Assembly (NCBI GenBank): GCA_013400155.1
Contig: VXBM01000759.1
Location: 217,070-281,069, forward strand
DNA: 64,000 bases
Direction of reading: 5' to 3'
Source: Helopsaltes ochotensis
Taxonomy: Eukaryota > Chordata > Aves > Passeriformes > Locustellidae
Shown piece after piece: positions 48,096 to 60,788 of the stretch. The notes beneath the pieces are model-generated. The model saw only the letters and a program-made list of their open reading frames with translations. It was not told the DNA's origin and searched no databases. Both the position numbers and the translations under genes were made by a program. The stretch's first letter is position 1, and every line of letters begins with the position of its first letter.

Positions 48096-51000
48096 TTTAC
48101 CAGAAAGAAATGGCTTTGAAAATTGCTGTTTGTCTTCTTTCACTTGACTATTTGAACACACAAACAAAAAACACCTTCCTTTTTCTCAACTGTTTGTATC
48201 AAAGCCAGTTCAATTGGGAATAAAATGTTATAGTTTTGAGAACACAGAGAGAAATTTAGTGCAAGAGAGGGCAAACTGTTTTCTATTAAGACTGCCTTAA
48301 TCAACACTTACTTAAAAAAACAAAAGGAAAATCAACAAGTAGACTTCTATGTCTTAAAGAAACAAGCGCTTCTCAAAAAGTTCTTTCAATATTAAAATCT
48401 CTTCTCACAAGAGACATCTGGAGACATTCATTTCCAAGACTGACACTGATGCACAGTGATCAGCTAATACACAATAAAATGTGAAAAGACACATTTAGCA
48501 GAAACTGACATCAAGGACTGTGTTTTTAAAGCATAGTCCATAGAACCTGAAATTCAAGAAGCAATTCAAGTTGTTCATAAGTTGTTCTAGGACTACAAAA
48601 AAGCTCTCCTTTACTTCTATCACTGCTATAGAAATAAACTTGAATGAGTTTGAGACAGTCCAAATGTAACAGCTGTGAGTATAGCAAACCCATTTCAAAC
48701 TGCTTCAAAACCATGTGACAAAATAAGTTTTTTTAAAAAAAATCTAAAAAGTATCCGAAAATGGTAGGTGGAAAGACAGGTGTTTGAAATACTTGTGGCA
48801 TGGTGAGCTACACACTTTTGCAGAGGTAAAATGATGCCCTCTGACTGACAGATTCTGTCTATGCAGTTAAGACTATTGCAATTATGCAGATTTTCATGAG
48901 TATTTAAATACACTCATACTTCCTTTCTTTTCTGAATGAGACATAGTGGATAATTCTGCTAGATTTTTCTCAGATCCTCATAATAGTCTGATTAGGCTGT
49001 TGGATTTGTGGCTGTTTGAGACCACCATTTTTCATTGGGATAAGGAGTTGTGATATCTGTTACAGAGAGCTGCAACTCACACTGCAAGTCAAAGACTAAA
49101 GATGTGCAACCAAGTTTAGACCAATAAATCCATACTCCCATGACTTGTTATAAATCTGTAGTCCAGCAGCTCTCCACCCAAGCTTGGTGTACTCACAGAT
49201 TGACAAAATATCAACCCACTCTCTGTTAGCAACAGATATTTGAAGGTGAAAATAAAATAAGTATTTATTGTGCAAAATCTCCTCAGACCAAAGTTAAAGA
49301 AACTCAAGTCACAGAAATTCAATTTAAAATGTAGACAGTGATTTGCATTCACAAGTAACTCCAAAAAAAGTAACTATTTCCCAAGTTTGATGTCTACATT
49401 AATTTCTTTGTAGGCAGTCTAAACTTGTTACATACCAGACATTTTGTAGACTGTGTTTACAATCAATTTTTTATATATTTAGTGGGAGTATATTACTGCC
49501 AAAGGAGTGTGAGCTTCCAGGCACTAGTACTACAAAAAAAGTTTTGTGTATGCCTTCAGGAGGAAAGAGCAATCTCAAAAGATTCACCTATCACCAGGAT
49601 AAGCAAGAGAAAACGAGTTTGGTATTTTCCAGTGTCTCTGCCTGAAATCATCAGGAACATTTATATCTGAATCCCAAACTAAAAGTATCAAGAATGGGGG
49701 TAGTAAAGAAAACAGGTTCAGAAAGTGGTGGGGCTTCCTAGGAAGGCATTGCTCCATCCTGGTGGACAGGATACCAGGCAAGGCTTACATTTCAAATCGA
49801 AGCTAACCCTAAGGGTACACAGATGTTGCTTTCAACACTATACATGGCAGCAGGCCAAAATCTCAGGAACCTAGGTAAGAGATGATGAGTAAAGAGTATT
49901 TAGTACATTAAATTACATTGTTTTCTGCATCTCTGACCTTTCTTTCCAATCTATAGTCTAGCTAGCATGTGTCATCTTTGCTGTACTATTGAGCTTGTCT
50001 AGTGCTCAAAGCAAGAGGAATGAAAGAAGTGCATCTCCCAGAAGGCAGTGGACTCAAAGAAGTATGGATACACAGACTCCCTAGCTCATACTCAGAGAAA
50101 TTCTGAGGAAGGAGGTTGTACTGAGACTGCTTTCTGCCAGGTTGCACTGCCAAAAGCCACACTGTGAGAAGGAAGAAACTGGTGATCGTTATACATGGAA
50201 GGGATGCTGAGTGATGCTCCATGACTCAAGGGTATCTCTAACTGCAGACTAGCTCAAAACCCAAAAGACGTCCCTAATCAACAAAATTGGAAAGACCTCT
50301 GGTACTGTTGATCATGGAGCTTGCAAGGTAGTCAGGAAAAGCCCCTCAGAGGTGCTTCTAGAAAGCAATATTGAGAAAAAATAAATAAACTGGTGCTCCG
50401 CCAAGAAAAATAATTTCTCTACATCACAGAAACATAATTCAAAACATGCTGTGAAAGAAATTCTGTCTAGAAGGCAAGTAAATATTACGTTATGTATTAG
50501 AACAGTGTTATTATAGACTAAATAGCAAAGCTGATGCTTGAAAATTGAAAGAAGAAATAACCCCCGCCAATTTGTTTGCTTTTAAAATCAGAGATAGGTT
50601 TGATAGAATCTGATGGTATCAAAGAACTGTTTGACAATAGGAAATCTTTTCTTATCTAGCTGCAAAGATGCACATCTCAAAACCAAATTTGAATATTCTA
50701 GGCATGCACATGCTAATGAACAGATATGCAGTCTCAGAAAGCTGAGATACAGTTTTCCAATTTAATCTTGCTGACTTGGAACAGCTCAGAGAAGGAAAAG
50801 GTTTTCTTTCATAACCATTACTTTGTCTTAGCACAGAATAAACAGGTGCAATATTGGCATGACAAACTAGAAAGCAGGTGTTTTAATTAAAACAGCCATA
50901 GGAAGGATCATTTGCAATGTCTCGACAACCACAATTAACTGTTGTCTGTGTCTCAGTCTTGATGGAGCTCATTTAGAAGGTATCAGAACATTTACAAAAT

Positions 51001-54000
51001 GCTGTGAGTCAATTGTTTTATGTCTCCTACCTTGTAGGGTTACTGCAGAATATTCATTCTGCCTCCAACATAGCTTAAGTCAACATTAGAAAGTCCCTTG
51101 CATTGTAGCCATAGAGGTAATTGTGTTCATTCACATTCAAGAGTTATCCATTATGCAAAGATCTGAACATTAAGCAGACCTCCCTGTGGCAGGTAGGCAG
51201 TGTATAGCTTTGTGCAGGCTCCCTACACACAGAGGAAAATCACCCTCAAGGTGTGGGTCCCTGAAGGCATTCCACACCTGTGTCCAACATGCAGTCAATA
51301 AATCAGTATGATCTTACAGCCTGTGTGGCTGGAAGGTCCCTCAGTGCTGGTTCTGTGCTGGGCTGTTTAGGATTTCTCCAGGGCTGCAGTAAAAGGGAGA
51401 GGGAATAGTCTGGTTCTGAGGACCTCACAGAAGAGCAGTAGCTCCTCCTTACACTCCAGGCATGGCTAATGGTGCTGAGGGGACACAGACTTCTGCCTGC
51501 CAGGAAACACAAGCAAAGGTATTTTAGAAAGATCTAAAATAAAAGGAAAAATTATCATTATTCCAATACTTTGTTACAAAAGGTGAGGGTTTTTCCAATG
51601 GTAACTTTACTCAAAATATTCACCTTTTCAGTTGGTCCTAACTCAACTTGTAGTAAACAGGATTCCATGCTATAAAACTACCATCACAAATACAATTCTA
51701 GTACAGACAAATCACCATGAAAACTGAAATAGAAACACTTTCTGAACATTGCACTTCTATTAAATAGCTAATTCTGACAACACTGTGTAACAGCAAAATG
51801 GTCATGGAGAGAGCCTGTAAGATTTAAAAACTATACCTGATGAGAATTGAGACTGTGAATTTAGATTGGTGAATAGGGACACTTTGCCTAGAGATGTTGT
51901 GGTGGTTCAGCCATGAACTCTCCTATTATGCCATCACTTAGGGACTCATCTCTGATGCAAGGAAAGGTCAGCTCTCAGTGAAGCAGCAGATGAACTCCAG
52001 TTGTTTACAAGATGATGTGTAATAAATATGATGTCAATAAACTGACATTCAATTTTTTATTTTACTGAATGTGTCAGGCTAGCAGTGGTAGCAATCTAAC
52101 AACTATTAACCAGGCTGGAGATTCGTGCAGGTGGCATGGGTAGCTGGAGACAGCACCACCATAGCTGCCCGAAGGCAGTCATCCTCACTGCAAAGCAAAC
52201 TCCATAAGCCAGGCTTTCATAGCTGGCCCTATGGCTCATCAGGTGGGAATAAATACTAGGGAAAGTTATCATCTGCCAGCTTAGTGATTCTGGTGGGATG
52301 AGGGGTGTCAGTGCTTGGGAGGTTATTCTTGTAAGGTGATCATCAGGGTTTCAACTTTCCCCGCACTTCCAGTAGGAAGTCAAATGGGAACAGAAACCTC
52401 ATGCCATGCTCAGCAGTCCTTTTTGTGAATTAAAGCTTATGGACTGTTCAGCACAGCAAGAACTACACAGGATACTTGATGAGGAGAAGGACCCAAAAGA
52501 GGGCCTTTTGTTTATTCTTTCTTTCTTAAGTAGACCTCAGGTCCATGCCAGGGATTGGATGAGAAGGTGAGCACCTCTCTTCTCCAACTGGCCTAGCTGA
52601 TGGTCAATCAGTACAATTTGCATCTAAAGGCATGTGATATTTACTAATCCATTCTCTAAACAAACCCTATCTTACAGATAACACTAGCGTGAGAAAGGCA
52701 AAGCACTACCTAAAAATTGAGGATTCTGACTCAATTCTAACAGCTAAGAAACACATCAGAAAGGCTGCAAAAATCAGGGCAACAAAAGCTTATAGCCATC
52801 ATGTAGCATGCTGCAGCCAATTGGGATCTGATTTTTTCCGAGTTATCACTTCCACTTTCCCAATGGCTTTGTTGTCCTTTAGGCAGATTAAATATTCTTC
52901 CTACAAGAAAATGTTACTACAACTAAGTTAAAATGTTTGGACATAGAACCTTTTTCTTTAAAAAAAATAAACTGCACCATAATTTTTCTGCTGAAAAAAG
53001 CAGTAACATTCAGCTCTGAGAGTTTTTATCCAGAATATTTGATTTAAAAAAAAAAAAAAAAAGAAAATCCAAGCTCTCTCTGCATTTTATAACCAGATCT
53101 GATTATCTGATGCCTGCCTTTTCTGAAAGTGTAGTATATTCTTTAAACTCTTTTTTCCCATAAATATTTCTGTTGCATTTTATATGATTTTCCTTTTGGG
53201 TGCTTTTTACTATCAAGTTCTCAGCACCATGATGCTCATCTTGTTCTCATTCCAGTGCTGAGGTCCTTGTCGGAAAATTCCATAAGAGAAGCCTCTTGCA
53301 TAGCTCAAACCTCTAAATTTGTTACCTCTAAATCCCACTTATCTGCTTTTTTTCAGGCCAGTGCTGCCTCATTACCCCTTTCAGCTGTACAGTTTGCAAT
53401 GCTTCCCCTCCTATTAGAACAGTGCCTCCTGGATTACTCCACCTTCCTAAATCAAATGGAATCATCCTTTTTACATCATGGATATTTGTTAACAATCACC
53501 AGCACGTGAAGTGACATACAAACCAGAAACAACCACATTCTCAGTCTAAGGCTATAATCTTATAGGCATAGAAGGTTGGTGTTTATCAATCAGTAATTAG
53601 CTTGTGTCTTGAATTGAATGGGATCATTCATGTATATAAAGTTGCTTCCCCATGCAAGAGTTTGCAAGATTCTGGCCCAAATAAAGGAAAAACATTGTCA
53701 AGTTATTTGCAGCAGCAGCACAACATGACCATTTGCTGAAGTCAACTCTTTTTCCTTCCATATTTCTTCCTGTCCCATCTGCCAGCATCTCATTACACCT
53801 ATTCGGAACTCCTTTCCTTTCCTCCTCTGCAGGTTGGCTTACAAATTCTGTGGGACTTCTGTGAGTTATTCAGGTGCATATCCAGAACACAGGGAAACAC
53901 TTTCAACAGCTTGGAGGCACCTTCCCTTTTTTGTCCTCCGATATGCTTGAGAACTTTCTGAACGCTGTATAAATACTGACAAAGAGACAAGACCAGGTCT

Positions 54001-54454
54001 CAGACCATATAAGCTCCATATATTTTCAAACCATACATGCATAAACTCAGTATATGAGAAAGTAACACGTATTAAGGATATGCATAACTGATAGCTTTTA
54101 AATGTATCTGTTTCTTCAATTTGTCTGTTTCTCTGATATTTTCCACCCAAAAGTGCTGCTCAGGAAGGCGAAATCAGATCTTATTTATTCCCCATTAATA
54201 TTGGAGAAATTTAATTTGAAATTGCAGATCTGTGAGATATACCAGCAAACATGATCAAGCTGCACCTTATGATGTCAACTTACTTAGCCTTTAGATGTCT
54301 ACTTTGCTTCATCTGCATATCTGACACTATTAGGAGACACTTCTTTGTTTAAGAATTGTGCATTAAATGACGGTGTCCAGATAGCAAGCACAGGCAATGT
54401 GTATTGCTAACAGCATTCAGTGAATGATCAACCATGTGCAGAAAAAATTTTCCA
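48096..54454. other. Long unique stretch, no gene seen
   Basis: A 17-base poly-A run at 53046-53062 is the main low-complexity feature. A TGTGGTGGTTCAGCC near 51898 resembles an LTR start, and two AATAAA hexamers lie near 52021 and 52037, but no complementary end or TATA arrangement supports an element. Open frames are short and without known domains. Confidence 0.42.
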
Positions 54455-54828
54455 TGAGGACAGGCTAAGAGGGTTGCCATAGAAGAGAAAACCCAGGGAA
54501 AATTCATTGAGACCTGCAATACTTGAAGAGGGCTTATAAGAGAGATGGGGACAAGCTTTAATGGGGCTTATAGCAATAGGACAAAGGGTAATGGTGTTAA
54601 AATAAAAGAGATTAGATTCAGACTAGATATATAGAAGAAATTTTTTACACAAAGGGTGGTGAGACACTGGCACAGGTTGCCCAGGGAGGTGGTAGATGCC
54701 CCATCCCTGACAACATTCAAGGCCACTGATCTAGTTGAAGATGTCCCTACTAATTGCAGGGGGTTGGACTACATTACCTTTAGAGGTTCCTCTCAACCAA
54801 AACCATTTTATGTTTCTACTCTATGAAA
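54455..54828 (+). mobile_element. CR1 LINE, 3' end
   Basis: Follows the CR1 order: TGAGGACAGGCTAAGAGGG; a decayed GAAGAGGGCTTATAAG; AGATTCAGACTAGATAT; GGTTGCCCAGGGAGGTGGT; AGATGCCCCATCCCTGA; GGGGGTTGGACTACATTACC; TTTAGAGGTTCCTCTCAACC; then a degraded TTTCTACTCTATG tail. The frame is broken by indels and stops. About 375 bases remain; the copy is 5'-truncated. Confidence 0.93.
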
Positions 54829-54839
54829 ATGAGAGAGGG

Positions 54840-54872
54840 TATGTGTTCATGTGCATGTGTGTGTACGTGTAC
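54840..54872. repeat. TG-rich dinucleotide tract
   Basis: ATGTGTTCATGTGCATGTGT then GTGTACGTGTAC: an imperfect (TG)n microsatellite placed 12 bases beyond the CR1 3' end. Confidence 0.75.
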
Positions 54873-54882
54873 TTCAGAATTT

Positions 54883-56987
54883 CAAATAAATAATACAATT
54901 CAAAAGGTAAATCATTAAATAAAATATCTTCAACTGCACCATTTTTTAAAAATGTAGATTAAGCAGTCTCTCACTTAGAGAAGAGCTGAGTGCAAGGATC
55001 TTTTAAAGCACCCTTGACACAGCTGTCCTTGTCACAGTGTTTCTTTTATCCTGAACTTCACTGCATATAAAGCAAAACATCTGCTTATGGATGTTTCATC
55101 AATGATGACACCTTTAACTATTGGCCATTACTCTTTTTCCAGTCCATAACTCTTTCGCATTTATTTTAAAGGTGACAACCTTAGAAAAGACAAAAATTAC
55201 TGATCTTTTGAGAAGGCTCCAAATGTCATATTGTGAAAGATGTTGTTTTATCATCAACATATGGCATCTGTCTGGGCTCCTTAAGGAAGTCTGTAGCTGG
55301 AAAATAAATGTTCTCTAAGCAGGATCTTTGCGACTCCAGCTTTCAGGCAGCCTTGACTGAAACACCATTCTGAACATTATTTACCTTCAACTTAATTTGA
55401 TCCTCAGGAATTTACACATAGTTTAAAGTTTCAGAATAAATTCCTCAACCAACTCCTCATTAAATTTACTTGAAGGGTTCTTTTATGATTAAAACAAGCT
55501 GGTTCCCAGAAGACTGTATCTGCACAAATGTACACATTAGTCTTTAAGACTACCCACATCCTGGTACTGTGGTTGCTTGTGATTTTTAATGAAGAGTGAA
55601 CTCCTCAATGTATTTGCTGTGTCAGGAATGAGATATTTTCAGTATGCTAGCAGATAAGGAATTTATTTGAGCCTTTATTATGGCCATTTTAATTTGAATT
55701 CTGTTTTGTCAAAAAACATTTCTTTTTCCTGAATAAATTATCATTTTAGTTGTTAATGAAACAGGGGTAAAAGAGCAGCTGAACTGTGCGGCGATGGATG
55801 CTATGGCAACTAGAGTAGGTATGAAAAATGCTTTCAAGCAGAGTATTTAAGTTAAAAAAGTATAACAATAGAAAGCTAATTAGCAATTTAAGTAGACACC
55901 TTTGACTCCAGAAGTGAAGGGCTCCGGAATGCTAGCAGCTGATATTGCTACAGTTTATGTGAAAGGGCTTTCAATTTGTTGTTGGTTAGTTCACTGAAAC
56001 TCAAGGTATACAAACTTAAATTCATGCAAGTTTTTTGCCAGTTTCTTCTAGGGCAAATTCAGACTTCTGTAGCAAAAACTTCTGCCAGGAAAAGAGTCTG
56101 TGGCAATGGAAAGAAGCAACCAGCCAGCCACAACCACACCATTCTTGGTGAGACAACTAGTGGACAAAGCTGGCCCTGCTTTCAGGGAAGAGCCATGGGC
56201 ATGAACATTGAGAAACGGTGACTTAAATGTGTTCATCTAGTAAATGTAGCCTCGAAATTTTCTAACTTAAAAATACATATCTAACTCTGGAAAGTCAAAT
56301 TTTGTGTAGCCCATTCACCTTCTCCAAGCACAAGTGACCAGTTAAACTGGGGAACTAGGCCTCAGCCGTCTTTATATGACATGGCTTCTGTGTTTTTTTC
56401 AGAAGCATTTGCTTGCTTCTGGAGAAACATATAACCCCTCTATACTTTCTATGATGCATATGAATTTGCATTTTTGGATTCCTTTGGTGCTTGATTTTCA
56501 ACTTGTGTTGGGGAGCTATCCTGAGCTGATGTCCAGTCCAGGCTTCTTCCAAATAATACAAATCTTTCATCTCCTCTACAGAATAAGGATATATGAGTTA
56601 GTGTTATTATCATCATAGTTTTTTCATATTCCTGTGAAAGAAACAGAAATATTAATTTCTGTTGCGAAGATCAAAAAACAAAAGACAAGGAAGAAGTAAG
56701 TTCTATCGGCTTATGGCCGAAACCCACAACACTACTTCCTAGGCCGTAAATGTCACATCTACAGGCTCACCATAGGCTCTTTGACCTGTGTGTGTCCATC
56801 AAAGCCTCACACACGGAGTGTGGCAGGGAGACAGCAGCCCAAACTGGTTTCAGTGTCTGTAACACATTCAGCAGCACCCACAAAAGCAGGTATGAGATAC
56901 ATGCTGCCTTTCTCAATGTCCCTAGGGCTTCACATGGCAGGGAGCCAGTCACAGTACACCTGGCATGTGTAGTCCATAGATGTAAAT
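54883..56987. other. Unique sequence, no gene seen
   Basis: A GGATGCTATGGCAAC at about 55796-55810 resembles an RFX X-box with one good half-site. Short open frames at 55976-56236 lie on both strands and conflict. No interspersed repeat is recognised. Confidence 0.42.
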
Positions 56988-57253
56988 TGTGGTGGTGTGT
57001 TTTTCTGCACTGTATGCTTTCTGTGACCCTTCAAATGGTTTGTTCCAGTTTTCCCCATGTTGTTAGTTTGTTCCCCGGTTGCTCCTCCCTCCTCCAGTTG
57101 TCTGTCACTCCCCAAACCCTGCCCCTTATTCCAGAATGTCCCATGTCAGTCTCCCTTGAACTGACCCCCTGCCCGTTGCCCCACCTATCTGATATTCAAT
57201 CTGTGTTTGTCCCTGCCCTTGGTTCTGGAAAGTTCTGTATCGTTCAAAGCACC

Positions 57254-57351
57254 ATTGGTTTGTTTAAGTTGTATCCTCCCCTTATGTTCCCCCATTGGTC
57301 ACTGTTGTATAAGTCCCTCCTTGAGCTCCTCCCCTGTTCGTCCCTGATTGG
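57254..57351 (-). promoter_or_regulatory. Three inverted CCAAT boxes in LTR U3
   Basis: ATTGG occurs at 57254-57258, 57294-57298 and 57347-57351, spaced 40 and 53 bases apart. Each is followed by related sequence (GTTGTAT, then a CTCC-rich part), so they look like three decayed copies of a tandem enhancer unit. NF-Y binding to such boxes is a known feature of several LTR promoters; here it is inferred. Confidence 0.6.
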
Positions 57352-57388
57352 TTTCTGCAATGTACCCTCCCCTTGTTCCACCCCCACT

Positions 57389-57394
57389 TATAAG
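57389..57394 (+). promoter_or_regulatory. LTR TATA box
   Basis: TATAAG lies 38 bases beyond the last inverted CCAAT box and 51 bases before the AATAAA, consistent with the core promoter at the U3 end. Confidence 0.6.
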
Positions 57395-57444
57395 TTAGTG
57401 CAAAGGTCGATACTGGAGTCCCTCCATCCCTGACCCTCTCAAAG

Positions 57445-57450
57445 AATAAA
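57445..57450 (+). terminator. LTR polyadenylation signal
   Basis: AATAAA in the context AAAGAATAAACCCC, inside the predicted R region of the LTR. It would polyadenylate transcripts about 15-20 bases downstream. Confidence 0.65.
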
Positions 57451-57590
57451 CCCCTTTGAGAACCACACAGAAGGTTCCTCCCTGCTGTTTGTCCTGGTCT
57501 TTCGCACTGTCTTATGCAAGGTTGTGGGGAACAGAAGCAGCCCTGTTCCATACCGTCACCTGAACCCCTTGGGGTTTGAGGGCAGCCACT

Positions 57591-60500
57591 CGTGGCATTG
57601 ACCGGAGCAAGGGGCTAGCCAGGGAATTCCCCCAGTTGCATCAGTAGATAACTGTGTAGACAACCCACATAAAAGGAAGAGCTGGTTGTTATGCTCTAGC
57701 CTAAGTAGTCTGCATCTACAGAGGAATGGGTGATATCGATCAGCAAATCATGGAATGTCTTTTTACCTTTGCTGTAAGGCTCTAAGACCACTCTTACTAC
57801 TCCTAGATTACAGTGAGTTGGTTCTCAATGGCCCTGCAATTTTATAGTTATCACGTCTCATAACATGCAGAAGCACAACCCAGAGTAGATCAGCATTACA
57901 CAGACATTTACTATGCTGGCTGAAATATTTGCTTGTTCACATCAAAGTTCTATAGTCAACATCTCAACAACAACAAATCACTGGAGTGTTTTTGTAGAGT
58001 CCATGTAACTGCATCAGATTTGGCCTAATATAAAAAGACCATGGAACAGAGACAGGTTTCTACATACATCACAAGCCCCCATAAATTAGATGTTGACCTT
58101 TTGCTTTCACAACTTCAGAGACTATTTTTTTAAAGTAGCCTCAGCAGCTACTTTCTTTCTGAATAAAATAAATGTTATTTTAGTCCTGCTCCCCAGGGCT
58201 GCACACTGTGAAGGTGGTAACAGCTAGTTCACATGACAGTGAATGCAGCTGAATAATTAAAATGGCCTTCCTGGTAAGAAAATGAAAAAAAACAACTCTT
58301 GATCATGTCCTGCACAGAAAGCACATAAGAGCTCAGTAAATTGATCCTGGTTTCTTAAAACAGCAACTTGATTTTTAGCAACAAATGGCTTTAAACCACC
58401 CTTTCAATTTGTGTTTGCAGTGGCTCAGGAGCATGGAATGAAGGCCAACTGAGAACCTTTGCTTTTCTGTTGCTTCATTGCTGTTTTACCACTGAAGCTG
58501 CACAGAGCAAGTCTGTCTCACAGTGCTGAGAAAAAGCTGCTTGATAGTTTTGGTTTGCTGGGGTACTGTCCTGATGGTCTGACTTCTTTTGCAGAAGACC
58601 CTGAGTATATTGCACTGGCACCCAGAAAAACAGCAGAGCATGTATGGGCTGACAGACCTCTACACAGACATGTCTCCAGCCAGATTAAATAAGAGCTTAA
58701 ACACAACCAGAAGCATGCGCAGGAAATAAGACCCCGGATGGCAGACATCACCAGTGATGGTTAGGGAGAGCATTAGGCAAGTTCACCTTACAGAGTGACT
58801 GGGACCTCTCCAGTAGCAGAACACTGTATCCCACCCTTCTGTCCTTCTCCCCACATGCTGAAGTTTGTGGTCACAGGTTGATGCTACCCTGGGGTATCTG
58901 TGAACCTGTTACCATGCACCAGCACTTAAGGGGGCAGAAATGATGACTGTTTTGGTTTGGGGAAAATTTGGGAGAAAACCTTTTTAAATAACGATATATA
59001 TAATTCCAGGACCAGTGAGGTCATTAAAAAAAAAAAAACCCAAAACAGAATGATGCACCTTTATAGCCAGATGACCACTTCCTTCCTCCTGAAATAGGTA
59101 TTGTCACATAGCACAGCATAGTTATGGTGACACTTAAGTCTTGCACCCGCTGTGGTTCACATCTCTGGATTGCCAGCGACTGTTATTGAATCCATCTGTC
59201 ACACGGTAACATTGTACTGGAAAGTTACAAGTGGCAAGCAGCCAAGGAATTTTCCAGAGCTGTAACACGAGATATCCAGGAGTTCCAGTAAGAATCCCCT
59301 AACCCTCATCTAACTGACATATGAAACCAATATGAAAAACATAGGGCTCAAAATAAACCCAAAATGTGAAGCTGCAATTTGCTTGGATTTGTTTTCATCA
59401 GTTCACTATACTGATCTCCTCTTCATTTTGCTTTTTCTTTCCTATATGGAGCTGTAGAGGTTTTACAAGTGTGTGTCTGAGACACCTCTTGAGGCAAGGC
59501 AAAACATTTGCCTCCAACCTTGCTGAAATGGAACCTGAAATTTGCCTCAGAGTATTTTTGTAAGCATCAGCCTATGGTCATGAAAATCTGGCCAGCATTC
59601 TACAGGTTGTATTTGTGCAATCTCAGGACTCTCCTCTGGTCCATGGAGTGTGATGCCATGGGCAGTGGCAATGGCAGTGACAGAGCTTGGAGCCAGAGGC
59701 GCGGTTGTTCTGTTAACAAATTGACACAAGTATAATGCCACATTGACGCGTCTCTCTTGCTCTCAGTACCCAAAAAAGTAACTTTTCATGGCTTTGTTCT
59801 GCGCTGTGTAGATAGAATAGTTTGTTTGGTGTGTTAGGAACATACAATTCCTCTTTTCCAGCAACAGTTCCTTATTTTCTTTTTCTGCTCTTCCTAGGTT
59901 GAGTTTTTTCTTCCCAAGATGATCTAAATCCAAAATTCCTTTTATGTAGATGGGAGAGGTTTAGTTGTGCAGTAACTAGTGCTCCATTCCTTACTCAGTC
60001 TGTGGTCCAGTAACAACTGTGGGAGCACTGCATGTGCACTGACTGTCGGAATGGCCCCACAGCTCATGCCTTACAAAAGGATCTGTTCTGCAGGGTTTGC
60101 TGGCTGATACCTGCTACTCTGCAGCCAACAGAAAAAGTAGAAAACATCAGAACAAGCTCCATTCCTAGTGGAATTCCAGTAGATTTGCATGAAACAAAGT
60201 TGGCTTATAGGATTTTGTAAAACCCAATAAATGAATGGCTGCTGTTTGTGTAGAAATATTTCATCAGTGATGGTACATGAGAAACATAAACACCTCAATT
60301 TATTTAGATTGTATAATATGGAGGCTCTTAACTTCATTTGAAAGAACTTGTATTAATCAGTATAATTAATGCTCAGTAGGGTGAGGCTCAGTACTTGCTT
60401 TCCAAATCTCAATACTTTTAAATTAACTCTATCATTTGATTAAGATACTGAAGTATTTTCTTGAAGGGAGAAACAATATCTTTGTGGTATCAAAAAAAAT

Positions 60501-60763
60501 TCTATTATTATTTTTTATCAAATTTCAGTATTTCTGGATCTCTCAGATTAAAATACTTCTGATACACAGTGGTCCTCTAGCATGTCAGCTCTTCATGCTC
60601 CAGTGCTTCAGGAATTGTCTTTGTTTGTTTTTTTCATTAATTTGTCAAAAATGTTTTTATTTCTAGTCTTAGTAAAGTCTCTTAAAAAAATCTTTCTCAG
60701 AGTGGTAGTTAATTTTATCTTTATCTTATGCCAATGATTTTCATTTCAATTTCTAGGCAAATG
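57591..60763. other. Unique sequence, no gene seen
   Basis: A 13-base poly-A run lies at 59026-59038. Open frames at 58459-58751 occur on both strands over the same bases and are not supported. Nothing else is recognised. Confidence 0.42.
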
Positions 60764-60788
60764 TAAGTGTTAATTCAATTAACACTTA
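60764..60788. repeat. Perfect palindrome, 12-bp arms, 1-base centre
   Basis: TAAGTGTTAATT (60764-60775) and its exact reverse complement (60777-60788) flank a single C. The centre GTTAATTCAATTAAC resembles the HNF1 dyad GTTAATNATTAAC but with a 3-base rather than 1-base spacer. It may be a homeodomain dimer site or a chance dyad in AT-rich DNA. Confidence 0.85.

Larger units (their letters stand above)
56988..57590 (+). mobile_element. Endogenous retrovirus LTR, plus strand
   Basis: Starts TGTGGTGGTG at 56988. The U3 is C/T-rich with three inverted CCAAT boxes (ATTGG at 57254, 57294 and 57347), followed by TATAAG (57389-57394), a likely start region near 57415 and AATAAA (57445-57450), then a U5-like segment with GTTTGTCCTGGTC. 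This order is that of a retroviral LTR. The 3' boundary is not certain: I found no matching terminal inverted repeat or target duplication, so the end at about 57590 is an estimate. No gag or pol is seen downstream; it may be a solo or truncated LTR. An open frame at 56750-57433 crosses it and is not a gene. Confidence 0.72.

Noticed and set aside
51898..52045. TGTGGTGGTT start with two AATAAA downstream, possible LTR
   Set aside because: No TATA box, no matching 3' end and too short a U3; likely chance.
56750..57433. 227-codon plus-strand open frame
   Set aside because: It crosses the start of the LTR and ends in U3/R sequence; composition reflects the C/T-rich LTR, not a protein.
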